13,674 nucleotides of DNA, taken from NCBI GenBank assembly GCA_050943575.1, contig JBMNPL010000016.1, positions 1-13,674 of the forward strand, read 5' to 3'. This DNA comes from WRCA01 sp050943575 (GTDB lineage: Bacteria; Pseudomonadota; Alphaproteobacteria; Rs-D84). Both the position numbers and the translations under genes were made by a program. Below, piece by piece: positions 1-6,880 of the stretch (position 1 is the stretch's first letter; each line of letters starts with the position of its first letter). Below the pieces are notes generated by a model that searched no databases, had not been told where the DNA came from, and saw only the letters and a program-made list of their open reading frames with translations.

Positions 1-110
1 CTTTTTACATTATTCAAATACATATCGTGGTCAGGTTGTTTTAATAATTGTGCTATATATAATTCTGTTTCTTTTTTAACCAAAAATTCTATTGTTTCTT
101 TATTTTCCAT
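1..110 (-). CDS. Partial small protein, paralogue of the 104-aa gene at 6881 (N-terminus only)
   Basis: The first 36 codons of a minus-strand gene are visible before the window ends; the 3' part lies outside. The peptide begins MENKETIEFLVKKETELYIA. It matches the start of the 104-aa protein at 6881-7195 at 25 of 36 positions, including an unbroken VKKETELYIA and a shared DMYLN. The DNA is also very similar, so this is a duplicated gene and not chance. I chose the ATG at 110-108 because it aligns with the paralogue's start and has AAGAGA about 6 nt upstream; an in-frame ATG two codons earlier (116-114) is possible. It is charged and looks helical, with no signal peptide or membrane segment in the visible part. 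I do not recognise the family and assign no function. Confidence 0.75.
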   Translation of the reverse strand, partial: MENKETIEFLVKKETELYIAQLLKQPDHDMYLNNVK

Positions 111-150
111 TTTCATTCTCTTATAATTAATGTTAAACGATTATTTAAAA

Positions 151-180
151 CTCTTTAATATCTATCAACCTCTTTAATAT
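151..180. repeat. Two 11-bp direct repeats in the divergent region upstream of parE
   Basis: CTCTTTAATAT occurs at 151-161 and again at 170-180, a 19-bp period, close to two helical turns. It lies in the 165-bp intergenic region between the edge gene (minus) and parE (plus). This arrangement can be a tandem operator, but the sequence is AT-rich and chance is not excluded. Confidence 0.4.
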
Positions 181-239
181 TTTATATATTATTACACAAA
201 ATATTATTTGTCAAATTATTTATTAAAAAATTCCAAAAC

Positions 240-266
240 TTGCATTTTTTTTTAGATTAATATAAT
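240..266 (+). promoter_or_regulatory. Candidate parE promoter, with -10 next to the start codon
   Basis: TATAAT at 261-266 matches the sigma-70 -10 consensus. TTGCAT at 240-245 is a possible -35 with a short 15-bp spacer. Only nine bases separate the -10 from the GTG start at 276, and no Shine-Dalgarno is present, so the transcript would have almost no leader. Confidence 0.45.
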
Positions 267-275
267 CTATTTGCT

Positions 276-2258
276 GTGATAAATAAAACTCAAAATTCTT
301 ATGATGCATCCGATATCCAAGTTTTAGAAGGTTTGGAACCTGTTCGTTTGCGCCCTGGAATGTATATTGGTGGCACAGATGAAAAAGCTTGGCATCATTT
401 GCCAACCGAAATTATTGATAATGCAATAGACGAAGCAGTTTCTGGATTTGCGAAAAAAATTACCGTTAATTTAATTGATTCTAAAACAATTGAAATTTCT
501 GATGATGGACGTGGAATTCCTGTGGCAGAACACCCTAAATTTCCTGGAAAATCAGCATTAGAAATAATTTTTACAACATTGCATTCTGGTGGAAAATTTA
601 ATAATGATGTTTATAAAACCAGTGGTGGATTACATGGTGTTGGTGCAGCAGTTGTAAATGCTTTATCTGCAGAAACTATTGTTAGCGTTGCTCGTGATGG
701 TTATTTATGGACACAAAAATTTTCACGTGGCAAATCTGTTGGAACAACAGAACGTGGAAACGCGACAAAAGAAACTGGTACACGTGTTCGTTTTACACTA
801 GATGATCAAATCTTTGGCCCAAATGCCGCATTTAAACCAGTAAAAATTTATCGGTTGGCGCGTGCAAAATCTTATTTATCTCGTGGTGTTCGCGTTGAAT
901 GGAGTTGTGCCCCAGATTTATTAACCGAAGATATGAATTTACCAGAAACTGCAACTTTTTATTATCCAAATGGTGTTGCAGATCGTATGGCTGAAACTAC
1001 TAAAGATAAACCACAAATTTTACCACGTATTTTCGCAGGTAATACTGATTGGTCTGAAGATTCTAAATTTCGCGTTGAATGGGCGCTAACCTTTTTAACT
1101 GATGAAAATGGCGCAGCATCTGATGATGGATTTTTCGCCAGTTATTGTAATACTATTGCAACTATTGATGGCGGAACACACGAATCTGGATTTCGTAGCG
1201 CAATTACCAAAGGCTTAAAAAGTTATGCTGAAAAAGTTGGTAATAAAGCCGCGAGCGCAATTATCGCAGAGGATGTTTTTGATTCAGCCGCTGTCTTGCT
1301 ATCAGTATTTTATAAAACACCACAATTTTTAGGACAAACTAAAGAAAAATTAAGTAATCCAGAAATTACACGCTATACTGAAAAAGCTATCAGTGATCCT
1401 TGGGAAATATTTTTAGCATCTGACCCAAAAACTGCAAATGCTTTATTGGAATTTATAATTAATCTGGCAAATGCACGTATTAAAACCAAAGCCATAAAGG
1501 ATATTGCACGTAAAACACCGACTAAACGCGCACGTATGCCAGCCGAATTGGCAGATTGTTCAAAACATGGTGTTGATGGAACTGAATTATTTATTGTTGA
1601 AGGTCAATCTGCTGGTGGTACCGCAAAACAAGCACGCAATCGCGCAACCCAAGCAATATTACCTTTGCGCGGTAAAGTATTAAATGTATTATCAAATTCA
1701 GATGAAAAATTTAGCAATAATAAAGAACTAAATATGCTGGTGGATATAATCGGTGCAGGGACTATTGACGATTGGGATGAATCAAAATTAAGATATGAAA
1801 AAATTATTATTATGACTGACGCGGATGTTGATGGATCGCATATTGCATCATTATTAATGACATTTTTTTATTGGTGTATGCCCCAATTAATTCATGGTGG
1901 TCATTTATATTTATCTTGCCCGCCTCTTTATAAAGTAACACATGGAACCGAATCGTTTTATGTTGATACAGATAAAGAATTAGAAGAATTAAAAACAACT
2001 AAATATAAAAATAAAAAATTGGAAATTAGCCGATTCAAAGGATTGGGCGAAATGATGCCAAACCAATTAAAAGAAACCACAATGGATCCAAAAACAAGAC
2101 GCTTGATTCGTGTTGAATTACCACCAAAAACCGAAGACGGTGTAGAAGATTCTGAAAAAACAAGAAAATTAGTAACAGAATTAATGGGTAAAAAACCAGA
2201 ATTTAGATTTAAATTTATAACCGAACATGCAAAATTCGTAAAAGATTTGGATATATAA
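276..2258 (+). CDS. parE: DNA topoisomerase IV subunit B (ParE)
   Basis: This is the ATPase subunit of topoisomerase IV, which decatenates daughter chromosomes together with ParC in the cytoplasm. The GHKL ATPase domain comes first: EIIDNAIDEA at residues 45-54 (general base Glu45, Mg-binding Asn49), DDGRGIP at 76-82 and GGLHGVG at 117-123. The transducer ATP-contact motif QTKEKL is near 354. The TOPRIM region has EGQSAGG at 442-448, PLRGK at 463-467 and DADVDGSH at 515-522, and RFKGLGEM sits at 586-593. At 660 aa it fits ParE and lacks the large TOPRIM insertion of Gram-negative GyrB; a GyrB assignment is the main alternative. The start is GTG: an in-frame stop lies at 258-260, the next ATG falls inside the conserved GMYIGGT motif, and the N-terminus aligns with known ParE. 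No Shine-Dalgarno is visible. The gene stands alone, with its own terminator. Confidence 0.93.
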   Translation: MINKTQNSYDASDIQVLEGLEPVRLRPGMYIGGTDEKAWHHLPTEIIDNAIDEAVSGFAKKITVNLIDSKTIEISDDGRGIPVAEHPKFPGKSALEIIFTTLHSGGKFNNDVYKTSGGLHGVGAAVVNALSAETIVSVARDGYLWTQKFSRGKSVGTTERGNATKETGTRVRFTLDDQIFGPNAAFKPVKIYRLARAKSYLSRGVRVEWSCAPDLLTEDMNLPETATFYYPNGVADRMAETTKDKPQILPRIFAGNTDWSEDSKFRVEWALTFLTDENGAASDDGFFASYCNTIATIDGGTHESGFRSAITKGLKSYAEKVGNKAASAIIAEDVFDSAAVLLSVFYKTPQFLGQTKEKLSNPEITRYTEKAISDPWEIFLASDPKTANALLEFIINLANARIKTKAIKDIARKTPTKRARMPAELADCSKHGVDGTELFIVEGQSAGGTAKQARNRATQAILPLRGKVLNVLSNSDEKFSNNKELNMLVDIIGAGTIDDWDESKLRYEKIIIMTDADVDGSHIASLLMTFFYWCMPQLIHGGHLYLSCPPLYKVTHGTESFYVDTDKELEELKTTKYKNKKLEISRFKGLGEMMPNQLKETTMDPKTRRLIRVELPPKTEDGVEDSEKTRKLVTELMGKKPEFRFKFITEHAKFVKDLDI

Positions 2259-2287
2259 AAAATCCCGCTTTAATTGCGGGATTTTTT
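2257..2287. terminator. Bidirectional intrinsic terminator between parE and the lipoprotein gene
   Basis: A perfect 12-bp inverted repeat (2257-2268 with 2276-2287) has a GC core CCCGC/GCGGG, a 7-nt loop TTTAATT, an A-tract on the left and a T-tract on the right. It begins within the last codons of parE and can stop transcription from both parE and the convergent gene ending at 2308. Confidence 0.92.
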
Positions 2288-2307
2288 AATTTTAACTTAG
2301 ATTTTTA

Positions 2308-2661
2308 TTATTCACACCAAGTGCCATAAGATGCTTTGGCGCAGTTATTGCGTAAATAAACACGTTTAACACTGCGAACTGTTGTTGATGTTGGTTGTTC
2401 AACAAATACAACTTTATTAATTGTTGGTGCTGCTGGTGTTTCTGGTTTTTTGTTTAACAATTCAGAACAAGCAGTATTTGGATAAATAACACTATTAGTT
2501 TTGTCTGTATTAGCACGATCCATTACACCCTTTTCACCAGTTTCTACGATGCAATCAAATCCATCTTGAGTATAAATTTCGTTCTTTTCATAATGAGTAT
2601 AAGAAGAAGAACAACCATATAAAACAGCAACCGCTGCAATTGATAAAATTATTTTTTTCAT
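2308..2661 (-). CDS. Small four-cysteine lipoprotein of unknown family
   Basis: The protein has 117 aa. Residues 1-17 form a lipoprotein signal peptide: MKK, then a hydrophobic core, then the lipobox LYGC with lipidated Cys17. Ser at +2 predicts outer-membrane sorting by the Lol rule in enterobacteria. The mature part has four further cysteines (37, 65, 107, 116), an even number compatible with two disulfides in the periplasm, and a Pro/Thr-rich linker around 73-80. I do not recognise the family. It has its own strong promoter (2689-2716) and a Shine-Dalgarno-like AAAGGG six bases before the ATG, and it ends at the terminator shared with parE, so it is monocistronic. A small structural or envelope-stress lipoprotein is plausible, but nothing in the sequence proves a role. 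Confidence 0.85.
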   Translation of the reverse strand: MKKIILSIAAVAVLYGCSSSYTHYEKNEIYTQDGFDCIVETGEKGVMDRANTDKTNSVIYPNTACSELLNKKPETPAAPTINKVVFVEQPTSTTVRSVKRVYLRNNCAKASYGTWCE

Positions 2662-2688
2662 GAGTAACCCTTTTTGTTGTTTGACAAA

Positions 2689-2716
2689 ATTATAGAATTT
2701 TTATGTCAATTGTCAA
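2689..2716 (-). promoter_or_regulatory. Consensus sigma-70 promoter of the lipoprotein gene
   Basis: On the minus strand TTGACA (2716-2711) and TATAAT (2694-2689) are both perfect consensus hexamers with a 16-bp spacer. The predicted start is near 2682, giving a leader of about 20 nt. A second TTGACA (2709-2704) lies in tandem just inside, and an inverted TTGACA on the plus strand sits at 2681-2686. This is the strongest-looking protein-gene promoter in the window. Confidence 0.8.
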
Positions 2717-2743
2717 GTTTTATTTATTTTCTAAAAAATATGA

Positions 2744-2749
2744 TATAAT
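2744..2749 (+). promoter_or_regulatory. -10 box of the aldolase gene, leaderless spacing
   Basis: TATAAT ends exactly six bases before the ATG at 2756, so a normal start site seven bases downstream would fall on the A of the ATG. There is no Shine-Dalgarno. No good -35 hexamer is visible at 16-18 bp upstream; only T-rich sequence is present there. Confidence 0.5.
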
Positions 2750-2755
2750 AAATGT

Positions 2756-3697
2756 ATGAGATATAAAGATTTTGGTTTAGTTAATACCGACGAAATGCTT
2801 GGGCGCGCTTTGCATGGCGGATATGCTGTACCTGCATATAATTTTAATAATCTGGAACAATTACAAGCAATATTAATTGCATGCGAGCAAACCGAATCGC
2901 CTGTTATTTTACAGGTATCCAAAGGGGCGCGAAAATATATCGGAAAAGAAGTTTTATTAGCGATGGTTAGCGCATTTACAAAAAATACAAAAATCCCTAT
3001 TGCACTACATTTAGATCACGGCACGGATTTTGATATTTGTAAAGATTGTATTGATATGGGATTTTCATCCGTTATGATTGATGCATCAAGTAAATCATTT
3101 GATGAAAATATTGCCCTATCAAAACAAGTTGCTGACTATGCACATAAATATAATGTATCGGTTGAAGCTGAATTAGGCGCATTAGTTGGTATAGAAGATG
3201 AATTAAATGTTGAACAAACAAGTTATACAAATCCTGATGATGTTGTTCAATTTGTAAAATTAACCGGGGTAGATTCGTTAGCAATTTCAATCGGTACTTC
3301 ACATGGTGCATATAAAATGAAATCCCCAACCGGAAAATTGCGTTTTGATATTTTAGAAAAAATTCAACAAGAATTGCCGGACTTTCCATTAGTTTTACAT
3401 GGTGCATCATCTGTGCCAGAAAAATTAATTAATGAAATAAATAAATATGGTGGAAAAATTACCGGGGCATTAGGAATCCCCGAAGATCAATTAATACAAG
3501 CACGCAAAATGAATATTTGTAAAATTAATGTTGATTCTGACGCACGTTTGGCATTTACAGCTGGGGTCAGACAAGTATTATTTGAAAATATGGAAGTGTT
3601 TGATCCACGTATTTATTTATCTGCCGCACGTGATAAAATGATAGAACTTTATAAAGATAAAAATATAAATGTTATGGGCAGCGCAGGTAAAATCTAG
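2756..3697 (+). CDS. fba: Class II fructose-bisphosphate aldolase
   Basis: This enzyme reversibly cleaves fructose 1,6-bisphosphate to DHAP and glyceraldehyde 3-phosphate, in cytoplasmic glycolysis/gluconeogenesis, using divalent zinc. The TIM-barrel signature is complete over 313 aa: NFNN at 29-32; LHLDHG at 84-89 with catalytic Asp87 and zinc ligand His88; the EAELG segment at 137-141 with the structural/metal Glu; GTSHGAYK at 180-187 with zinc ligand His183; LHGASS at 214-219 with zinc ligand His215; and NVDSDAR at 258-264 for phosphate binding. Length and motifs fit the fructose-bisphosphate branch better than tagatose-bisphosphate aldolase, which cannot be fully excluded. The ATG at 2756 is preceded by TATAAT with no Shine-Dalgarno. 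The stop TAG overlaps the stop of the convergent DHH gene within CTAG, and no terminator is seen between them. Confidence 0.92.
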   Translation: MRYKDFGLVNTDEMLGRALHGGYAVPAYNFNNLEQLQAILIACEQTESPVILQVSKGARKYIGKEVLLAMVSAFTKNTKIPIALHLDHGTDFDICKDCIDMGFSSVMIDASSKSFDENIALSKQVADYAHKYNVSVEAELGALVGIEDELNVEQTSYTNPDDVVQFVKLTGVDSLAISIGTSHGAYKMKSPTGKLRFDILEKIQQELPDFPLVLHGASSVPEKLINEINKYGGKITGALGIPEDQLIQARKMNICKINVDSDARLAFTAGVRQVLFENMEVFDPRIYLSAARDKMIELYKDKNINVMGSAGKI

Positions 3698-4653
3698 CGC
3701 CCTGTAAATATATCAATTATTGCTTTCTTTGCATCTTCCAAACTTCCATGAAAAACTCCGCCTGCTGCTAGTTTATGCCCGCCACCAGAAAAATATTTCA
3801 TAGCAATTTCATTAACTGGTTGTGTTTTTGCACGCAAAGAAATATGAATTTTATCTTCGTGTGATTGTGTTAATAACACAAAATATTCTAAATTAGGTAT
3901 GCGACGCAAAGTGTCCAAAACCTCTATCGCACTACCATCTAAATTTTTATAATCTGCGCGTGGAATTATCGCAATAGCTAAATTTCCGTAAAATTCCGCC
4001 GTCGCGACAGAACGCCCACATGCAATTATATGTTTTTTAGGTGCAATATTTATTTTTTCTAAAATAATTTCCATGGATGCACCCAAATCCATTAAATCAG
4101 CACATACTCGTAAAGGACGAGAATTACGAGCCCATCTGAACATCCCAGTATCACTAACTAATCCAGATAGCAAACAAATTGCAACATCTAAATCAATTTT
4201 CCATCCCGCAGTACGTGCAATATCATAAATTATTTCAGCTGTTGCGGATGCTGTTTCATCATCTATATTTATATTTCCAAATTTTTCAGAGTTTTGATGA
4301 TGATCTATTTTTATTATAAAATCACTACGTGAAAAAACATCTGATTTAAAATCTCCAAATTGTCTATTTGAATCAGCAATATCAACACAAATCAATAAAT
4401 CAGCATGAAATGTTTCTTGTAATTTTCCGACATAAATTAAATCATCACGCTTTGGTAAAAAATCTTGATAATCAGGTATATTCCCATCATATAAACACAT
4501 AGGTTTTTTATCAAAATTAAGTTCTATTAATTTAGCCAAACCAAGCACACTACCCAAAGAATCTAAATCTGGATTTTTATGCCCAACAATAGCGATAGAT
4601 TCAGCATCTGCTAATTTTGCAACAATTTCTGAAACTTGGGTTTTATCAAACAT
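3694..4653 (-). CDS. DHH/DHHA1 phosphoesterase, NrnA-like (oligoribonuclease / pAp phosphatase)
   Basis: The DHH family hydrolyses short RNA/DNA oligonucleotides, pAp or cyclic-dinucleotide breakdown products using two Mn ions. The N-terminal DHH domain shows motif I GHKNPDLDS at 24-32 (His25, Asp29, Asp31), motif II CVDIADS at 89-95 (Asp91), the DHH triad Asp117-His118-His119 followed by QNS, and motif IV SGLVSDTGMF at 163-172 (Asp168). The C-terminal DHHA1 substrate-binding domain ends with GGGHKLAAG at 290-298. At 319 aa it has the size of NrnA/bifunctional oligoribonuclease proteins and lacks GGDEF or membrane segments, so it is not GdpP. The ATG overlaps the end of ruvX by eight bases, with an AAAGG Shine-Dalgarno inside ruvX, so the two are probably translationally coupled. 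The exact substrate cannot be read from the sequence. Confidence 0.88.
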   Translation of the reverse strand: MFDKTQVSEIVAKLADAESIAIVGHKNPDLDSLGSVLGLAKLIELNFDKKPMCLYDGNIPDYQDFLPKRDDLIYVGKLQETFHADLLICVDIADSNRQFGDFKSDVFSRSDFIIKIDHHQNSEKFGNINIDDETASATAEIIYDIARTAGWKIDLDVAICLLSGLVSDTGMFRWARNSRPLRVCADLMDLGASMEIILEKINIAPKKHIIACGRSVATAEFYGNLAIAIIPRADYKNLDGSAIEVLDTLRRIPNLEYFVLLTQSHEDKIHISLRAKTQPVNEIAMKYFSGGGHKLAAGGVFHGSLEDAKKAIIDIFTGR

Positions 4654-5083
4654 CTTTTAACCTTTTTATTATTCCAATTGCGTTTTCAAGAATAACCACT
4701 GCAGATTCGGAATCTAAATCTATGTGTTGTTTTTTTGATTTTATTCTTTCACTGGCTTCTAAACTAGTTAAATTTTCTTCTATAAATATAATTGGTAATG
4801 ATATTTCTTTTTCTAAACTTTCAGCAAATTCACGTACTAACCGAGTAGTATCAGAATCAGAGCCATCCGCATGCAGTGGTAATCCCAAAACTATACCAAC
4901 TATATTTTCAGATTCTATTATCTTTTTAATTTGTTCTTTGCCATTTATATTTTGTTCAACTTTGCGCGGAAACACAAAATCAAGATCTGGGCTGGATATA
5001 GCAAATCCCATACGTTTGGATCCCCAATCAATCCCTAAAATGCGCCCTTTGTGTGGAAAATCCTTGAAATCTGTCAAGACCAT
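4646..5083 (-). CDS. ruvX: RuvX/YqgF family RNase H-fold nuclease (putative Holliday junction resolvase)
   Basis: YqgF/RuvX proteins have an RNase H-like fold and are implicated in pre-16S rRNA 5'-end processing and in Holliday junction resolution. The 145-aa sequence shows the conserved blocks in order: GIDWGSKRMGFA at 17-28 with acidic Asp19; GLPLHADGS at 67-75; EENLTS at 102-107 (Glu103 aligns with the catalytic Glu of DERLTT); and DSESAVVILE at 124-133 with catalytic Asp124. The length is typical. The ATG at 5083 is preceded by TATAAT six bases away and has no Shine-Dalgarno. It is the first gene of a two-gene minus-strand operon with the DHH phosphoesterase, and it diverges from gatC across only 39 bp. 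Pairing a nuclease fold with an oligonucleotide-degrading DHH protein suggests a shared nucleic-acid processing context (inference). Confidence 0.9.
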   Translation of the reverse strand: MVLTDFKDFPHKGRILGIDWGSKRMGFAISSPDLDFVFPRKVEQNINGKEQIKKIIESENIVGIVLGLPLHADGSDSDTTRLVREFAESLEKEISLPIIFIEENLTSLEASERIKSKKQHIDLDSESAVVILENAIGIIKRLKDV

Positions 5084-5089
5084 GATATG

Positions 5090-5117
5090 ATTATAAACGT
5101 TATTTTATAAAGAGCAA
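5090..5117 (-). promoter_or_regulatory. Candidate ruvX promoter, leaderless spacing
   Basis: Minus-strand TATAAT (5095-5090) ends six bases before the ruvX ATG, so the expected start site is the ATG itself. TTGCTC (5117-5112) is a weak -35 candidate with a 16-bp spacer. The element lies inside the 39-bp gap to gatC and must overlap any gatC promoter. Confidence 0.5.
5106..5111 (+). promoter_or_regulatory. Candidate gatC -10 box
   Basis: TATAAA at 5106-5111 (a second TATAAA lies at 5092-5097) is the only -10-like sequence before gatC. No convincing -35 is visible. AGAG at 5111-5114 could be a weak Shine-Dalgarno eight bases before the ATG. Confidence 0.3.
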
Positions 5118-5122
5118 CTATT

Positions 5123-5416
5123 ATGGCATTCACAAAAGAACAATTACAAAAATTCGCTACATTAATCAGAATAGATATTTCTGATGAAAAACTAGCTGAA
5201 ATGAAAATTGATTCCATTATTGATTGGATTGATAAATTACAAAAAATTGATACAACTGGAATTGAACCAATGTTAACACCAGTTGAACATACCCTGCCCT
5301 TGCGCACAGATGTTGTAACCGATGGTGGAATTCGTGATAAAATTTTAGCAAATGCGCCTGATGATGCTGGTAAATCTCGTGGTTATTTTGCAGTACCTAA
5401 AGTAATGGATGAATAA
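5123..5416 (+). CDS. gatC: Aspartyl/glutamyl-tRNA amidotransferase subunit C
   Basis: GatC is the small subunit that clamps GatA to GatB in the GatCAB complex, which converts misacylated Glu-tRNA(Gln) and/or Asp-tRNA(Asn) to the correct amide. The 97-aa sequence has the usual pattern: an N-terminal helix starting FTKEQLQKFATLIRI, an acidic amphipathic helix, then the conserved TTGIEPMLTPVEHTLPLRTD segment around residues 49-68 and a C-terminal GYFAVPKVMDE that packs against GatA. The length is normal. It is the first gene of the long plus-strand cluster; the downstream gatA start lies essentially at its stop codon. The Shine-Dalgarno is weak (AGAG). Confidence 0.93.
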   Translation: MAFTKEQLQKFATLIRIDISDEKLAEMKIDSIIDWIDKLQKIDTTGIEPMLTPVEHTLPLRTDVVTDGGIRDKILANAPDDAGKSRGYFAVPKVMDE

Positions 5417-5417
5417 A

Positions 5418-6878
5418 ATGAATTTGATAGATCTGACAATGACTGCTGCATTAGAGCATTTGCGCACAAAGAAAATTTCAGCGACTGAATTAACACGTGC
5501 TTATTTGGAACGTATAGAAAAATTCGGCACTGAATTAAATTGTTATATTACAACAACACCAGAACGCGCCTTGGCAGATGCTGCCGAATCAGATAAAAGA
5601 TATGCAAATGGCACTGCACGCGTATTAGAAGGCATCCCTGTGGGAATGAAAGATATATTTGCCACCCGTGGAATTCGCACAACAGCCGCATCAAAAATGT
5701 TAGAAAATTTTATTCCAGAGTATGAATCAACTATTTCACAAAAATTAGCAGATGCTGGAACTACATTGTTGGGGAAAACAAATCTAGACGAATTTGCAAT
5801 GGGAACTTTTAGTAAAACTAGTTTTTTTGGTGCCCCGATTAATCCGTACCAGCGCACACGTAAATTAACAGCAGGTGGTAGTAGTGGCGGTTCAACTAGT
5901 GCGGTTGCTGGAGGACTTGCGCTAATTGCGACCGGAACTGATACTGGGGGTTCTATACGTTTTCCATCCGCTATTACTGGACTTGTTGGTATGAAACCGA
6001 CGTATGGATTATGTTCACGTTGGGGTTGTGCCGCATTTGCAAGTTCTTTGGATACAATGGGACAAATTACAAGAACTGTTGATGATGCTGCGCTTATGTT
6101 ATTTGTTATGGCAGGACACGATTCAAAAGACAGCACCAGTGCTAACTTTGATTTTCAAATTGAAACAACACCTGTTAATTTAAAAAATTTGAAAATCGGT
6201 ATCATCAAAGAGTTTTCAAATATTGAAATTTCAAAAGATATGAATCTGGTATATGAAAAAAGACTTCAAGATTTGAAAGATTCTGGTGCACAGATAATTG
6301 AAGTATCAATTCCAAATATTTTGGATGCGCTTGCGGCCTATTACATTATTGCACCAGCAGAAGCTTCTAGTAATTTAGCACGTTATGATGGAATGAGATA
6401 TGGCTTGCGTGAAACAGGTGAAGATTTAAATGATACATATATGAAAACGCGTGCGGCAGGATTTGGCGATGAAGTTAAAAGACGTATGATTATCGGCACC
6501 GCAGTATTATCATCAGAAAGTTATGAGGTTTATTTTATGCAGGCTGCACGTGTTCGCAGAATGATTGCAAATTCTTTTAATACGGCGTTTAAACAATGTG
6601 ATTTTATTATATGTCCATCCAGCAGTGGACCAGCCATGCCATTGAATTCTGATTTAACACCTTTGGAATATTACGCATTGGATTTATTTACAGTCGCAAT
6701 GAATTTAGCAGGTATACCTGCGGTTAGTGTCCCTGCTGGCCTTAGCACAGATAATTTACCATTGGGGATACAAGTTGTAGGAAAAAGTTTTGATGATGCA
6801 CAAGTTTTAGCACTGGCAAAACATATTGAAACATTTGCAAATTTAGATAATCGTCCAACATCAATTATGGGGGAATGA
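5418..6878 (+). CDS. gatA: Aspartyl/glutamyl-tRNA amidotransferase subunit A
   Basis: GatA is the glutaminase subunit: it releases ammonia from glutamine (or asparagine) and passes it to GatB. It belongs to the amidase-signature family and shows the full Ser-cisSer-Lys triad: Lys78 in GMKDIF, Ser155 in GGSSGGS and nucleophile Ser179 in TDTGGSIRFPS (486-aa numbering). Spacing and length match characterised GatA. I place the start at ATG 5418 because GGATG lies seven bases upstream and the peptide MNLIDLT aligns with typical GatA N-termini. An in-frame ATG at 5409, overlapping the gatC stop, would add MNK. The 3' end carries GGGGGA, which serves as Shine-Dalgarno for the next gene. Confidence 0.95.
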   Translation: MNLIDLTMTAALEHLRTKKISATELTRAYLERIEKFGTELNCYITTTPERALADAAESDKRYANGTARVLEGIPVGMKDIFATRGIRTTAASKMLENFIPEYESTISQKLADAGTTLLGKTNLDEFAMGTFSKTSFFGAPINPYQRTRKLTAGGSSGGSTSAVAGGLALIATGTDTGGSIRFPSAITGLVGMKPTYGLCSRWGCAAFASSLDTMGQITRTVDDAALMLFVMAGHDSKDSTSANFDFQIETTPVNLKNLKIGIIKEFSNIEISKDMNLVYEKRLQDLKDSGAQIIEVSIPNILDALAAYYIIAPAEASSNLARYDGMRYGLRETGEDLNDTYMKTRAAGFGDEVKRRMIIGTAVLSSESYEVYFMQAARVRRMIANSFNTAFKQCDFIICPSSSGPAMPLNSDLTPLEYYALDLFTVAMNLAGIPAVSVPAGLSTDNLPLGIQVVGKSFDDAQVLALAKHIETFANLDNRPTSIMGE

Positions 6879-6880
6879 TA

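Noticed and set aside
276..2258. Calling the first gene gyrB
   Set aside because: At 660 aa without the large Gram-negative GyrB TOPRIM insertion, and with a ParE-like N-terminus, ParE fits better, although the two families are close.
2681..2716. A plus-strand promoter using TTGACA at 2681-2686 for the aldolase
   Set aside because: No good -10 lies 16-18 bp downstream; the element fits better with the minus-strand promoter or an operator.
3072..3410. 112-codon minus-strand frame inside the aldolase gene
   Set aside because: Low-complexity His/Leu/Tyr-rich translation opposite the conserved aldolase core; a shadow frame.
4617..5090. 157-codon plus-strand frame opposite ruvX
   Set aside because: RuvX motifs are clear on the other strand, and this frame has no family features.
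5543..6136. 197-codon minus-strand frame inside gatA
   Set aside because: It is antisense to conserved amidase motifs including the catalytic residues, with no Shine-Dalgarno or family resemblance; a shadow frame.
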